64,000 bases of DNA, taken from NCBI RefSeq assembly GCF_019112545.1, contig NW_025064892.1, positions 973,921 to 1,037,920 on the forward strand, given 5' to 3'. Under the pieces are notes generated by a model. It was not told where the DNA came from. It did not search any database and saw nothing but the letters and a program-made list of their open reading frames with translations. Below, one piece after another: positions 24,601 through 36,370 of the stretch. Source of the DNA: Guyanagaster necrorhizus (taxonomy: Eukaryota; Basidiomycota; Agaricomycetes; Agaricales; Physalacriaceae). The position numbers and the translations under genes were made by a program. The first letter of the stretch is position 1. The number at the start of each line of letters is the position of its first letter.

Positions 24601-25080
24601 TTACATATGAGTACAATGTCAATGACAAAGTATGGTTGGATATGACTAATCTTCATCTTCCTTATCCAAAACTAAAACTCTCTGATAAATGTATCAGACT
24701 CTTCTTCATTCTTACTAAAGTCAGTGCAGCTGCTTACCACCTTCACCTCTCTGCAAACTGGAAGATTCATAATGTCTTCAATGAATCCTTATTAATACTC
24801 TTCATTGCTCCAGCATTTTCCAACCAAGAATGACCTCTGCTACCACCTCCTGATCTCATCAATAACAAAAAACATTATAAAGTCAACTAAATTTTAAACT
24901 ATAAGTTATGCAAAGTCAAGGTAAAGAGCAGAGAAACAATGACAACACTTGACTATCTGATCAGTTGAAAGAGCTATAGCCTTGAATCTAATTAGTGAGT
25001 GAATGAAAAACATATGAATGCTGATGAAGCCATACACAATTATAAATTATCTCTAAATTAAGCCATCAGAATGATAGTCT
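21620..25080 (+). pseudogene. B2 protease, RT, RNase H, integrase, chromodomain
   Basis: Protease near 21,660-21,930, with the catalytic Asp triad altered (ALINSSCISSSINYAFI, expected D-S-G). RT about 22,200-23,060: WNHAIELIL, FFFVKKKDSKLQLVQ, catalytic YLDN instead of YLDD near 22,748. RNase H about 23,110-23,420 (QVEANSSEEAIGTVL; EQNYEIYNKELL). Integrase: a degraded zinc region near 23,870-23,950 (EYWWPK); core from ISVDMMTDLL (24,000) through ISDQRLQF (24,180) to E of TNGQTE (24,297). C-terminal domain 24,465-24,833 (NDKVWLDMTNLHLP). A degraded chromodomain-like tail ends near 25,060. Purine-rich AAGGAGAGAGTAA precedes the LTR. Confidence 0.9.
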
Positions 25081-25094
25081 TAAGGAGAGAGTAA

Positions 25095-25563
25095 TGTTAT
25101 GATTTTTCATCTTTTCTTTATATTTTCTTTGTATTAACCCCTATTTATACTTAGTCAGAGCATCTATACCAGTGCTTAGGACTGTGAGAGAAGCTTAGTC
25201 AGCACAATGAGCTAATCTATCATTATCTTCCAACATAGTGATTAGCTCTCAACAACATACAATCAATCTTTTGTGGATAGTAGCAATATCCAAAGATAAT
25301 AGGCACAAAGACTTAGAGACATACAATAGATAGTCCTATATTTAATTTGACAATGTACAGTATATAAGTAAGCTCACTCTCACTGGTTAAACCTCAGCTT
25401 TGAGCTAAAGTTTATTCATCTCATTTTATTCTTGAGCTATCTTGCAAAGACTTTGAGGCACTTAGTCAATAAAGCACAATAAGTGAACTCTGATGCAAAG
25501 GTTCAAATGCAAAACCACAACAGTTTATTATGTGTTTTGATCATATGCAACTTGAGTCTAACA
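25095..25563 (+). repeat. B2 3' LTR
   Basis: 469 bp, TGTTATGATT to GAGTCTAACA, right after a polypurine tract; pairs with 17,513-17,981. Confidence 0.94.
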
Positions 25564-25743
25564 CTATAGACAACTTGCAAACTCAAATCTTCAAAGAATG
25601 GAAGAGTAAACTCACAAATAGGTAGCAAGAATGTTACTCTAGAGTCAAAGAAAGAAAAGGAGAATAAGTGATCATGATAAGCCAGTAAGAGATGATCAGA
25701 TGTCAGATGAATACTATAGATATTGAGTACCACTGGTCTGGAA

Positions 25744-28400
25744 TTAGGCAGATGGAGGCTCCACATTAAATGAGATGAAAGAAGCAGGAGAAGCTTTGGT
25801 CTTCACAGAAGTAGGATCTTCAGAGTCTACTGACACTAGAACTGAGGGACAAAGGGCAGACTGGACATGCTCAAGTTCATCAAGGAGGAATGCATACTGT
25901 TTCTTGGCAGTGTATAGAGTGTGCTGGAGCATAAGGACATTATTCATGAGAGCACTCTCAAGCTTGGCCAGATGCCCAGGTCTCTCCACCATAAAATAAC
26001 TCATAGTCAATCTTTTATAACTCTTGTATAAAGCATCAACACTAGAAGCAGCTCCCTCTTCATTAGCAACTGAAATCATGAAGAGCACAACTAAGAAATA
26101 ATATGGCAAGCAAAAAAAAAGAGATGCATACAGACACTAACAAGTCTCAGAGCTGAGGCAGAATACCACTCTCTGACTCCACAAGAACTATGATGGAAAT
26201 ACTCCTGGGCTGATGGAAGTGGAAATAAAGGTTTAATACACTTGCAAGTATAAGCACTGTCTTTGCTGATAAACCTTTAGAAAGTTACCTGAGCCACTTT
26301 ACTAGTCAGAAAGACAAGTGACAGGCAAGAAAAGAAAACAACCTACCTGACTCTTGTTAGCACAATCAGCAAAAGAATAACTATTAGCACCACAATGCAT
26401 ACAGGAAGATGGCTTCTCCTAGAATTACAGCTTTTAGTGAGAGAGACATGGATAATGTGGAAAGACTCTGATCTTGTACAGTTCTTTATGCTTGTCTCTA
26501 GTAATCACATTGCTAGACCTAGTCTTGAAAAACTTCAGAGACTTCTCAGCCCTGAAAGTCTCCTCATCAATGACCATCTTGAGAAGATTGAAGGTCAGAT
26601 AGTCAAGCAGAGATCATAAAGACTAGGCATACTTTAATAGACTCAGTATTGAAATCAGAATAGACCATTATCTTGTCTGGGTCATTCTCATCATCATCAG
26701 ACTTGGTATCAATGGTGGCATAAGAGCAATGAATAGCACAGCCTTTATCCTTATTGTGCATAATGACTCTAGCCTAGCAGAAGAAAATCAGTCAGAGAAA
26801 CTATTAAACAGAGAAAAGGATTATAAACTAACTTAAGATCACAACAAGAGCCAGTTGAAATGGAAGGAGCATCTGCCCCTCTATCTACAAACTGATCTTG
26901 CTCACTTTGAATCTACTCAATAATAGTCTTAAGCACCTTGTGGATAGGCTGCTTGGAGGCATTAGTATGGAATTCCTTTTCAATAGCAGTGCAAGCATGA
27001 AAAACTAATTCCTTGAGATTCTTATCCTTGGTGAGCTTGCTTTTATAATGCTCAAGATGAGACTATCATGTGGAAAGTCAGTAAAACAGCAGAAATAATA
27101 TACAAATACATATGGTATATTTCTGGAGTTGATTGAAATGATCATTCACAGTAGTAGTAGGATCCTTGCAAAGAGACATGATGGCTGCCTTCACAATAAT
27201 GAAAGTAGAGATTATTTTGACAGAGAGCTGTAAAGAAATATACAAATAACAATAAAAACAAGTTGAGAGATGATGGGTTGAGTCAAAACAATATGGAAAA
27301 CCCTCAACCTTTATACTATGTGATAATAATATTTGATTAGGCAAATAATAACAGATAAAGAGATTTTGTGAAAAATAACAGAAATTAAGAGTGTCAAGGT
27401 CAGAGAACTAACAGTTAACATGTCTGAGACTTGAAAACATGATGTGGCCTTATAAAATAAATAAATCTTTATTTAAATTATAACTGAGGACAGTTAGATC
27501 TTTTTAGTATGGAGGATATAGTGGTATACCTGAGGTATCACCACAACTACATTAACCACAAAGATACAGTAAATTTTGTGATTGTATGATCTCTGCTAGA
27601 TATAGAAATAATAGAATAACAATAGAAAATCAAATTATTGATAGCAGTGACAGATCCAGATAGTTAAAGGAAAGTCAACATGCAATGATACTGACATTCC
27701 ACCAAGGAATTAAGAAGAACAGGTCAGAAGAGAGCAACAGAACAGCTTATGAAATGACAAAAAAGAGGAAATAATGAATAAAGAATACTGATGCATGAGA
27801 CTCAGACATGAGTCCAACATAGCAATCAGAGTCTTTCAGAGCCAGATGGATTGAGTTGAAATATGAAACTTAGTCTTAGCTGAAATTGAAAAGAGTGCAA
27901 CAAAAAGAGAGGTATATTAGTATACTAGAGCCCTATAGGCCCACAAGAAAATGGGTGCACAATATGACAATAAGCTATGAACAGAGCACTACTACTGGCT
28001 GCATCTAAAGACCCTGAGTGCTGCTATAAATAAAGAAGAGTATCTACAAGAAAACACAGTGTGAAGAAAGGAAACAGAAAGAAGTACAAGTATCCAAGAT
28101 ATGTTAAGAGAGATACCAGCCTTTATTCAGTGTCAGAACTAGACACTGGCATTTCTATTGATAAATGCATTTATAGAATCAGAATATACCAAGAAAGATT
28201 TGAGGAGATCAGAGACTTATGCATAAGCTTCAATGATCTCAGTATCATGCTTATGAGAAGCAATAGCATTAAGATTATTAGTAAGCTCATCTACAATCTG
28301 CTGCCAGTCCTTATACAAGAACTGAAGGGATTCTGCACGCAGCTTGATCTTAATCTAGATATGCTCAATATAGTCAATGCCACAATGAATAGCTAAGAGC
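25744..28400 (-). pseudogene. Intron-containing gene-like unit with CCHC-type knuckle
   Basis: Not recognised as a named gene. Minus-strand blocks with coding character, in transcription order: 28,400-28,160 (QFLYKDWQQIVDELTNNLNA; weak); 27,185-27,100, from an ATG (CKDPTTTVNDHFNQLQKY); 27,060-26,830 (AIEKEFHTNASKQPIHKVL); 26,775-26,635, acidic (DTKSDDDENDPDKI); 26,612-26,340 (EETFRAEKSLKFFKTRSSNV) ending in CMHCGANSYSFADC, a C-X2-C-X4-H-X4-C knuckle with His changed to Tyr; 26,074-25,744 (DALYKSYKRLTMSYFMVERP). Gaps carry GT/AG-like borders, for example an acceptor TGATTTCAG near 26,070. In-frame stops are scattered. It could be a dead multi-copy host gene or an accessory ORF of an unseen element. 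The 27,190-28,160 part shows nothing I can call. Confidence 0.4.
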
Positions 28401-28649
28401 AAGATAATCAGGCAGAGCAAAAATGAACAGAGATCTAAAAAGACATACTACTATCACCACTGAAAATGAGAGAGTCCAATAAGGTAGTGGCACAATAGAG
28501 CTGATTGACATCTCAGTATGCAGATCAGTGGCCATGACAAGTGGATCTACAGCATATACAGATCTCCTCACCAACTCCACTCTCAAAAATGCATTCCTCA
28601 GAGAAACCAGCCAAAGTGCAGTTAAAGCACAGCTGGAAAAGCTAGTGAG

Positions 28650-29147
28650 TGTTAGGAACATGCTAATCAATTGGGTTTATACATATGCAGAGACCAGCAG
28701 AGTGCATGAGCATCAATAAAGCTATTGGCAATATCACTCTTGAGTCAAGGCCCAAGGATATGGATTTGACAGAATGGAGTTCCATCAGAAAAGTGAAGAG
28801 AGATATCCTTTGGAGTGGAATCTGGTGGACAAGATAGAGAGGAGCTGAAGTGAGCACAAAGTGTAGATGGCTATCTAAGTTGATATTCAAACTGAGTAAT
28901 TACAATGATTGTATATGGTTTATATACTATTGGTAGTTAATTCTGAGTCAGAGTCCATTGGGTTTCAGTGTAAATTGTTTGCTACTATTTTTAAGGTCTA
29001 GATACTACAATGTGAAATATAGATATAAAATAATAATGGTAAAATAAAATTAATAGTTAATGAGAAACAGATGGAGTCTGGTGGAGCATGGTGATTAAAT
29101 TTGTGGTTGATTGAAGTGATGTGGAGACTGGTGGCATGTGTGTAACA
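28650..29147 (-). repeat. Isolated family A LTR (A3)
   Basis: 498 bp, reverse orientation; complete ends (TGTTAGGAAC at the left, GTGTGTAACA at the right, matching the ends of 61,471-61,970). No family A internal sequence adjoins it, so it is probably a solo LTR. Flanking 5-mers GTGAG and CTCTG do not match, so the target duplication is lost or the borders were rearranged. Confidence 0.85.
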
Positions 29148-29580
29148 CTCTGCCTAATCATTAGAGATGGGACAATAAGAAATTGTCTATAAGCAAGATG
29201 ACTAAGTATAATAGCACTCTATCTGTTGTGATTATCTAATGTTCTCACATTCTTTGAAAGAGTGCCTAAGATAAGATAGATGCTCTGATGAGATAAGAAA
29301 AAGAAAAAGATATATAGAGAAATTGTAACAAAAGATAGCATTATATTCATATATTCTAGAGAGCAGAATTTACTATATGTACCAGACAAAGCTGAATTGA
29401 ATAGTGCTAATCTGTATAGCTTGATTGTTAGTGAGGGACCCTTATTACTTGCTCACCTTAGCTCTGACAAAATGATGATATATCTACATTGACATGCCCT
29501 CAATGTGTTCATGCATGTAATTTTGCAAATTCTGAGGATACATAAAGTGTATTTGAGTCTATAATATACATAAAGGCTGC

Positions 29581-29674
29581 TATGACTTGCATGTAAGAAA
29601 ATAGTATGATTGCATGCAAAGTAACAGTATGACTGCATGTGGAGAAATATGATGACTATATGCAAAGACTATTA
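29581..29674. repeat. Imperfect ~23-bp tandem repeat
   Basis: About four units of the form TATGACTGCATGCAAAGAA-: 29,581-29,604, 29,605-29,627, 29,628-29,652 and 29,653-29,674. Each carries a GCATG-like core (GCATGTAA, GCATGCAA, GCATGTGG, ATATGCAA). Confidence 0.6.
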
Positions 29675-30573
29675 TAACTAGCATATGATGAAATAAGACT
29701 CAGTATTATATCTGACTGGAGTGACAATTAATAGAATATATAACTTGATAGCAGAGTGATACCAGCAGAGTTCTGCTGCACATGAAGTCTCAGCATTTGG
29801 CACTGAATGCACAGATATCAGCATGGAGATGTATGCTAAAAATAAAAAGAATACAATTAGAATAATGATCAGAGCTAAGATCAACACTTTGTATCACAGT
29901 AATCAATAATGCATAGACATGTAGTATAGAAAACAACATACTCTGGACCAGAGATATAAGACATGGCTATATAACCCTAAAATATTGAAAAACTAGCTGA
30001 AAGAAATGATACTGGAACAAAATAACAGTCAAGAGATAAATCCAGTGGTCTGAAATGCATACTATATATGGTCTAATAGCTCTGAGAAAATAAGAAAGCA
30101 AAGAGACCTGTGATTAGACTAGACAGTTAAGCTAACTGATGTCAGATTGCATGGAAACAGCAGGTCCAGCCCTGAGTCAGAACAGAATATACATGTCAAA
30201 CAGCAGCATGCATGGAAATAACTTCTGTGAGACTCTGAAACAAAGTCCTATGCATTGAAACTACTATATTAGATTTGTCTTAGTAAATACTAGAGTAGTC
30301 TATTTAAATACCACATTGTAAAAGTAGTATACAAGTTTTTGACTCTCACTGTTGCAGTGTAAAGGCACAAAAACCTTGTGCTCTAGCCACTAGGATTAGT
30401 TTGTAACTTCAGATGAGAGAATAGACTCTATATTGATATTATTAAAAGAGATTTGAGAACTGTATGAGATATTGAAAGCTTCTGCAGGATTCTAGTCTGA
30501 GAATAAGAGAGTAGTGTCTGGAGGGTACTCTTTTGAGTTTTTGAGATATTTGTAATGTGAGACACTACAGGTG

Positions 30574-30765
30574 GCAGAGGTTCAAACCCTTTGGCTTGAT
30601 TAGTGCTTGCTCTTTGATTACTTCTGCAGATCAGCAGAGGTTTGAACCCTTTGGGTCTGTGGATAAGGTTTTTATGTGTTTTTGTATCTCTAGATCATGT
30701 AAGTTTGAACTCTGTGGATCTACAATCAGTTTGGAAACTTGCATGCAGAGATTCAAACTCTTTAG
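30574..30765. repeat. Four spaced direct repeats with palindromic core
   Basis: Units at 30,574-30,594, 30,634-30,654, 30,697-30,717 and 30,745-30,765. Unit 1 is GCAGAGGTTCAAACCCTTTG and unit 2 GCAGAGGTTTGAACCCTTTG. CA in one and TG in the other imply an ancestral GGTTCGAACC, a perfect palindrome. Units 3 and 4 are more diverged. Confidence 0.55.
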
Positions 30766-31189
30766 TGCTTGTAGATGAAATTGTGAAGTGTTTTTGCTTA
30801 GAGTGCAAAGCTTTCAGTTGTGTATTGTGTGTGTTAGGATTTTTAGGTTTGGTCTGAGTAGTGCTTGAGACTTTTTGAGGGTTTTGTGGGAGTGTTTCAA
30901 AGTATTATGTTGAGATATAGTACTCTTGCCTTGAGGCCTGGAAACATTCATTGTCTCTCTTATTTAAACAAAAAACTTTGAGACTTAAAGAGATCTTAGA
31001 CATATATACATGTGCTATTACTATTTGCATACAGTGGATCATTAGAGAGATGATTATATTGGCTATTACTACTCTTATCACATTAGAATTCTCCAATAAA
31101 CTAAGAGTGTTGTGTATGTGTTGGTGTGGATATGATTAGTGAATAGTTCTTCACTGTATCAGTTTCTACTTTGCATATATAAACTATAT

Positions 31190-33448
31190 CTTCAACATGA
31201 CCATACCTTGGTTACTGACATTCAGGACTTTTGTGTGTGGTATCAGACTTGCCACCAGTCTAAACCAAACAATCAATGACTATTTAGACTGCTAAACCCA
31301 CTATAGGTGCCTGCTTATCTGTGGTAAACCATTAGTGTGAATTTTCTTGGTTCTCTATCTAATTCTATGAATTGAGATGGTACATTTAACTTAATTACTA
31401 TAGTAATTGATCTGCTCTTTTCTATGGTATATTTGATACCAAGCAGGATTGATTACATTACCCCTCAGATTGCTGAGCTGATGTTCAAAAATGTATTCAA
31501 GTTATATAGATTATTAGAGAATATTGTTTTCAACTGAGATATGTTTTTCACAAGTGAATTTTGGACAGACCTCTATAAGCTATTAGGCATGATCTTGAAG
31601 ATGTCAAGCTCTTACCATCCTCAGACAGATGGTATGACTGGATATGTGGATCAAATAATAATACAGATGATTCAGGCATGCATATCTCTGGATCAAAAAG
31701 ATTGAGTTATGCACTTATCCAGTATCAAGTTTGCAATTAACTCTTCTGTTACAGAATCCACTGGCTTTGCACTGTTCAATGTGAATTATAGCCAAATGCT
31801 CTGCTTTGTTGTGTAGATGGCATCAATGAATGATATCTACCCTGAAGTCTATGAATTTGCTCTATGAATCAAGCATACTATCCTTACCACACATGACTCT
31901 ATCCTGACTGCACAGGTCAAACAGACTAGAGATGCCAACCATTGTTATTAATTGTCTTCTTTTAGTGCAGGTGACTTAGCATATATCTTAATACAATATT
32001 TGATGCTTCTGAAAGGTCTAATTCAGAAGCTGACCTCAAAATTCATTGGCCTATATTGACTGGTCTGTAATTTTGGCAATGATTCATTTGAAGTGGAGCT
32101 GCTCTCTGAGCTTAAATGGCATGGGATACACCCTATTTTTCAGAGTTGTTTGCTGCATATGCATGTTCCAACAGATGATATCTTATTTTCTAGCCATGCT
32201 GATGTGACTGTAGATTTGGCTGAGGCTAATGATGCTATCAAATGGAAATTGAACCACTTCATTAGCCACAAAGATCACAGTGCTGAAGCCTTGTTTCAGG
32301 CTGAATGGCCATCTGGTAATGTGATATGATTTTCTCTCTCTGAGGCTGAGAAATTTGCTTGTTGGCAGGATTATTTTGACATTCTGTGTATTCAGAATGC
32401 TACTCAACTTCTCTTATTAACTCAAGAGCCCACAGAGGCATTTTTGATATTTATTGTTTGAGAATATAAAAAGTGCTGCTGGTGATAGCTCTGAGACTCT
32501 CTTTCAGAATACCACTTGCTTTTTGCTATCCACAATCATGCAGATCACCATGTCTGTTGTTGTATCTGGCTTTACTCTAAAGGGCTCAAAAATCCTCATT
32601 ATTTCTATAGCTAATGGTAGTTAGACTTTGCCACAAGCTCTGATCATAATGTTCCTGCATCATGACAAGTATCTCCATGGCCATGAATGAGAGGCTGATT
32701 GAGCACCTTCTATATGGTATGAGAGATTTCATGTTCATTGAAATTCACATTTGGCAACTACATGGTTTCTTGCCTTTGAGAAGAAAAAAAGCATCATCAT
32801 TATCTGGAGTGATGATAGCTGCACAATCAATGATTTCTTACCACCACCATCAAAGAAATATGCTGGTAATAACAAGAGCTATTTGAGGGTTTTTAAGTCT
32901 GCAAGGAGATTACATTGAAGGCAGTCTTCAATTAAGTTGCCACAGTTCAGAAATGTGGCTCAAGCTTACATGGCTCTGATTCACAGAGACATGCACCTCC
33001 TACTCAGCATCACAATCAGAAATGCTACTTTAAACACATGCTCAGAGCTGAGACTCCTGGTATAGTGATTATTCATGAGAATCATCTCAGATCTATGTAT
33101 GCTACATCTATGGTTTCCTAAAATGACATTGTGCTAGCCACTCTGATATATCTCCTGAGCCCAGTTACTATATCCACAGACTCACCTGCTTCTAGCATGA
33201 CTGCTGCCCTGTTTATACTTGATCCTAGTTCAGATGTCACATCTAGTACTGCTCTGACTGACAAACATCCTAAAATGATCACACCTCTCTCAACAACATT
33301 CATGGTACCTCCAGAAGTGGTCTCACAGCCTGTGGAAGATGTTAACATGGATGAGTATATTATATTGTCAGGGATGGACTTGGATACAGATGACTTATTT
33401 AATTTTGATAAGGGCATCAACACTAACACTGATTACATTTTTATTTGA
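31190..33448 (+). pseudogene. D-like gypsy fragment: integrase and C-terminal tail
   Basis: Integrase of the same lineage as element D, on the opposite strand. Zinc-region end WYQTCHQSKPNNQ near 31,237; core MVHL near 31,379; FWTDLYKLLG (31,559); SSSYHPQTDG (31,606), where the expected Glu has drifted; SLDQKD and FAINSS (31,690-31,745). C-terminal domain near 31,960-32,170 (LIQKLTSKFIGLY, HPIFQSCLLHMHV). From 32,200 to 33,448 a long acidic Ser/Thr-rich tail follows (open 33,131-33,448). Stops and frame changes abound. RT and everything upstream are missing or unrecognisable. Confidence 0.75.
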
Positions 33449-33482
33449 TTAGTGCTTGCCAGACAAGGTGCTGAAGGGCATA

Positions 33483-33645
33483 TGTAACACCTCAATATAT
33501 GTCAGACCCTACTCCCATAATTTTTTACATTACTATACTGATATTATTCAACTAAATAGATTACTGTTTCCTATTATGCTTATTCTTATCTCTATGATCT
33601 TACTCTTACTCTATGTCTGTTTCATATCTATTTGAATTACCCAAG
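33483..33645 (+). repeat. Possible LTR start, broken by pogo copy 1
   Basis: TGTAACACCTC follows purine-rich GGTGCTGAAGGGCATA at the end of the D-like fragment, as a 3' LTR would. Pogo copy 1 inserted at 33,646. On its far side the sequence resumes with TATATAAACC (36,048) and runs to about TGTAACA near 36,173. Together these may be one LTR of about 290 bp, but I found no second copy to prove it. Confidence 0.3.
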
Positions 33646-33647
33646 TA

Positions 33648-36044
33648 CAGTTGACTATCTCACAATGCATGATGTTAAAATGCATAATTCTGACTTTGCA
33701 TATGGATTGGGCTGGAACGCAGTCAGAGAGCAGGAAAATAGGCTAGAAATGCATATCACATAATGCATATAGTTCTAGTTAGGAATATGCATTGTCAGAT
33801 CAAAAATTATAGTAAGCTGATATGACATTATGCATATATTAGAACAATAAAGAACATAATTTGTTTGTATAGACTATGACAAACATAAAAAAAATTATTG
33901 TAAAGTGACACAGCCTATATCTCTATAAACATGCCTTCTGAACCAACATGAAAACCACATGCTAAACCTGGAAATCCATATGAGCATACAAAACAGAAGG
34001 AGAAAGTCCCAATGTACACATCATCAGCTCAGCCTCCAAAGCAGATCTTCTGCCCACACCTCACAATAGAAGACTGGCTTGTAGTATTCAAACATGTTGA
34101 TAACCATCCTTCCCATTGACATGCTGACATTGTGGCATATTTCACAAACTGAAAGGAAGGTGCACTGCTCTTTACTCAATCAACTCTTTCACACAAACTG
34201 GCATCTCATACAAAAATCGAACAGCATGCAAATGAGAATCCTAATGCACTATCATCCAAAAAGTCTCATATTGTCACCTGACCTGATGTGGAGTGTGCTG
34301 TTGCATCCTGGTATCAGAACATGCAGCTCTGAGATGAAACTGTGACTGGTGCAATGCTGATAGAGAAGTGAAATCAGATTGAAAATCTGATGAATATTCT
34401 AGAGGATCAGTGTTTGAAAGGAGAGGGTTGGTTGAGGTCATTCTGCAAGGCATGGAATATTCAGGAGGTTTGGTGGCATGGAGAAGCAGGCTCAGTGGAT
34501 ATGATGGCAGTGGAAAAAGAACATGTGCATCTTCACAGCATTATAGTGAAATATGTGATGCAGGACAGATAGAATATTGATGAATCTGGTCTTATCATCT
34601 TTGCCATCCCAGATTGTACCTTGGCATCTGGTCCTATGAGTGGACAAAAACAGGACAAGTTCCACATCACTATGTGTTTTACTGTGAATGCAGATGAGAG
34701 TGAGTGGATGCCAGTTATTTTCATTGGCAAGTCAAAGCAACTACAGTGCTTCAAAAAAAAGAGTCCAATGGCAATGGGATTCTATTATCAGAATAACAAG
34801 AAGGCCTGGATGACAAGTGAAATATTTGTGGAGTGGATGAAGATGTTTGATTTAAAGATGAAAAGGGAGATGTGGCAGATTCTGCTGACCTTAGACAACT
34901 TTTAAGGGCATTCCATTGCTTATACACCCCATAACACAAAGCTGGAGTTCTTTGAGCCCAATATGACTCCATATGTTCAGCTGCTAGATGCTGGTATTAT
35001 CTGCTGCTTCAAGGCACATTATCAGAATGCCATGTGTATCTATGCACTTGATCTTGATGATCTTGGAGAGTCTGAGATCTTCAAGCTTGATCTCCTTGAA
35101 GCTATAACTATTGCTTGTGATGCTTGGGCAAATGTCAGCAGTGAAACAATAGCAAACTGCTGGAAACATGCTGGTATAATGCCTGACAATGCATCTGAGT
35201 CACAGTCCATCACATCATCTAATGATTTCTAAGACATCTCACTCCTCAAGTCTGCATGGAATCTTGTTCATGACTTTGCCTCAACAGACAAATACATGCT
35301 TCCAGAGATTGAACAGGCATTGCAGAATCTGCTTGGAAACTAATATGCTGATGCTGACTGGCATCCTGCTCTTATGGCTGTTATGAATGCAGAGAATGAT
35401 GTTGGTAAAGCACTGGAGACAGTCAATCAGTTAGCTTCTTTGTCACAGTCAAAAATAAACACACCTTCCACCCAAATTGCTTCCATTCAACAGCTCCAGA
35501 CAGCAGAGATAATGTTAAAGGATCATCTTGTTGAATTGAAACAACAAAATTGCATGTTTGGTCTCATTCCAACCATTGAAGAGATAGTTAACCCTATTGC
35601 AGAAGAGTATATTGAAGATCCTGAAGCAATGCCAACAGATAAGAAGATTGTTGCTGCTGTCAAGTATGATATTGCAGTAGGAAATGAAGAAATAACTGTC
35701 ATTGATGATGATGAGGAGAAAGAGGAGAAAGAGGAGGGTGAGAAAGAACAGACCTTAATAACTACAAGGGAAGGATTTGAGCTTATTCAAAAGCTGGAGG
35801 CATTTTATGTTTCACAAGGTGACCAGAGTGAATTAGTATCACAGCTGAGGAAGTTGAGAGGAGCATTATTCAAGGAGATGCATGGAAAGCTGACCCAAAA
35901 GCCACTGACAGCATTTTGGAGCAATGATGACATTATCACATAAAGTCACATATCACATCATATGCCATTTTGGTTCTGAATAAATCTATAAGTGCATATG
36001 GTTTTGATGTCTCCTGACTATGTGCATTGCAAGATAGTCAACTG
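33648..36044 (+). mobile_element. Pogo/Tigger-type DNA transposon, copy 1
   Basis: 2,397 bp flanked by TA on both sides (33,646-33,647 and 36,045-36,046), the Tc1/mariner-superfamily target duplication. Terminal inverted repeats of about 22 bp: left CAGTTGACTATCTCACAATG, right end complementary to CAGTTGACTATCTTGCAATG. One transposase gene. A second copy lies at 52,955-55,317. Confidence 0.93.
33931..35943 (+). pseudogene. Pogo-type (DDE) transposase, copy 1
   Basis: A single frame of 671 codons from ATG 33,931 to TAA 35,943 with no frameshift but about ten internal stops; six are TGA where CGA (Arg) is expected. The N-terminal part has the helix-turn-helix layout of pogo/CENP-B-like DNA-binding domains (residues 45-190; EDWLVVFKHVDN; EDQCLKGEGWLRSFCKAW). 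The catalytic triad is recognisable: first D in NIDESG (34,573), second in LTLDNF followed by GHS (34,890), third in QLLDAGIICCFKAHY (34,978), the pogo/Tigger arrangement. The C-terminus is long and acidic (DDDEEKEEKEEGEKE near 35,705). It would cut and paste the element, but is dead. Confidence 0.9.
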
Positions 36045-36182
36045 TACTATATAAACCTTCATGATACAGTAGGTAGATGACTTTTCTGAATCAAAGTATC
36101 TTTTACCTGGTCATTCTTTGCTTGCCTAAAGTCCTTGTATGATGGAACTGTGACTCATCTCACTTCTGTAACAGTAAGCAGT

Positions 36183-36370
36183 TGAGAGAGTGGTGAAAGT
36201 CACTTCTCTCATGAAAGGCTTGGTCGATTGTGAAAACCTCTAGCTACAATATACATACTGGCTTATATATATATACAGTAGGAATAACAAATACAGGCTA
36301 AACTGAAGAGACAGGGAAAAGAGAGAAAAACATCAGATAAAAGTATCAGACTATGAAATGACTCATAACA
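36183..36370 (-). repeat. D 3' LTR
   Basis: 188 bp. Its complement starts TGTTATGAGTCATTTC. Same as 47,512-47,726 except for a 28-bp deletion and many transitions. It contains a TATATATATATA stretch that could serve as TATA box. Preceded by GCAGT. Confidence 0.85.

Larger units (their letters stand above)
17513..25563 (+). mobile_element. Family B Ty3/gypsy element B2, full length
   Basis: 8,051 bp with two 469-bp LTRs, primer site, gag, protease, RT, RNase H, integrase, chromodomain and polypurine tract. Flanking 5-mers are CCATA (17,508-17,512) and CTATA (25,564-25,568): a target duplication with one C/T change. All parts are present in order, but the coding regions are full of stops, so it is inactive. 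Confidence 0.93.
29148..31189. other. AT-rich decayed region without a recognisable gene
   Basis: About 2 kb, poor in CG, many stops in all frames. Apart from a short tandem repeat (29,581) and four spaced direct repeats (30,574-30,765) I see no coding or RNA feature. It may hold the 5' half or LTR of the D-like element whose integrase starts near 31,190. Confidence 0.5.

Noticed and set aside
28061..28396. 111-codon plus-strand open frame
   Set aside because: No similarity or start context; the minus strand here has a more protein-like helical block, so this is probably a shadow.
28645..29152. Target duplication around the isolated A3 LTR
   Set aside because: Flanking 5-mers GTGAG and CTCTG do not match even allowing C/T changes.
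30574..30654. GGTTCAAACCC resembles the T arm of a tRNA gene
   Set aside because: No acceptor stem, D arm or anticodon arm fits around it, and it recurs as a spaced repeat.
31237..31246. TGGTATCAGA, identical to the classic initiator-Met tRNA primer site
   Set aside because: It falls inside the integrase zinc region in frame (WYQTCHQSKPNNQ); no LTR end precedes it.
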